Shown here piece by piece: positions 63,912 through 64,000 of a stretch of 64,000 bases of DNA. A program made the translations under genes and the position numbers. The number at the start of each line of letters is the position of its first letter. Positions within the stretch are counted from its first letter, which is position 1. Under the pieces are notes generated by a model. It was not told where the DNA came from and ran no database searches. It worked only from the letters and a program-made list of their open reading frames with translations. Origin of the DNA: Imbroritus primus (GTDB taxonomy: Bacteria; Pseudomonadota; Gammaproteobacteria; Burkholderiales; Burkholderiaceae); the NCBI GenBank assembly GCA_000272025.2, contig AKCV02000015.1, positions 806,001 through 870,000 of the forward strand, in the 5' to 3' direction.

Positions 63912-64000
63912 TGGACCGCTTCGATTCGCTGCAACTGTTCGCCCGTATTGTCGAGCTTGGCAACTTCAGCCGGGCGGCGGCAGCGCTGAACCTGCCGCGC
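63912..64000 (+). CDS. LysR-family transcriptional regulator, N-terminal fragment (cut by window edge)
   Basis: The first 29 codons read MDRFDSLQLFARIVE, then LGNFSRAAAALNLP, which is the start of a LysR-type winged helix-turn-helix domain. The rest lies outside the window. It is divergent from the SDR gene, the usual LysR arrangement for controlling the neighbour. Confidence 0.88.

Overview
The window is a 64 kb stretch of GC-rich chromosome from a betaproteobacterium, most likely order Burkholderiales. The evidence is gene order and protein character: tig-clpP-clpX-lon-hupB-tRNA-Val-tRNA-Asp-ppiD, then (map, divergent) rpsB-tsf-pyrH-frr-uppS-cdsA-dxr-rseP-bamA-skp-lpxD-fabZ-lpxA-lpxB-rnhB, ppsR/ppsA, smpB-ratA-rnfH and guaB-guaA, plus an MnmC with a decayed methyltransferase half and a DUF4124 protein. 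Family or genus cannot be fixed from the sequence alone. Nearly all of the window is core genome. No rRNA genes, insertion sequences, prophage or CRISPR arrays were seen.

Layout. 1-2.2 kb: the tail of a short-chain dehydrogenase, a zinc alcohol/polyol dehydrogenase and a second SDR, probably the end of a sugar or polyol catabolic cluster. 2.2-5.1 kb: two RNA modification genes, rlmJ and an mnmC-like gene, divergently arranged. 5.4-14.4 kb: protein quality control (tig, clpP, clpX, lon, ppiD) with HU-beta and two tRNAs, split by several clear intrinsic terminators. 14.6-22 kb: mostly minus strand, with mnmH, a tesA-type esterase divergent from a LolD/YbbA-type ABC ATPase, then amidase-nnrD/E-pgi. 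22.1-26.2 kb: purL, ending at a perfect terminator shared with a convergent RsuA-family pseudouridine synthase that carries a long RG-rich N-terminus. 28.2-31.7 kb: map and glnD on the minus strand.

32-47.9 kb: a long plus-strand run covering translation factors (rpsB, tsf, frr), nucleotide and isoprenoid metabolism (pyrH, uppS, dxr), phospholipid synthesis (cdsA), regulated proteolysis (rseP), outer-membrane assembly (bamA, skp) and lipid A/fatty acid synthesis (lpxD, fabZ, lpxA, lpxB), ending with rnhB and a SpoU-type rRNA methyltransferase. Many genes here overlap by 1-4 bases, suggesting translational coupling. 48-53.4 kb: ppsR divergent from its target ppsA, then an NfeD/SPFH pair. 53.5-56.5 kb: smpB, ratA-rnfH, a DUF4124 protein and an EamA-type transporter. 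56.6-60.4 kb: guaB, an unrecognised membrane protein, and guaA. 60.6-64 kb: more accessory genes (GFA-fold protein, EEP-family hydrolase, a small exported protein starting at TTG, and an SDR divergent from a LysR regulator cut by the window edge).

No clearly new defence, mobile or biosynthetic system was found. The observations most worth checking are the repeat-rich arginine/glycine/aspartate arm on the pseudouridine synthase, the unknown membrane protein translationally overlapping guaA, the degenerate MnmC methyltransferase domain, the shared CATG start of tesA and an ABC ATPase with no permease, and several perfect non-canonical hairpins in intergenic regions.
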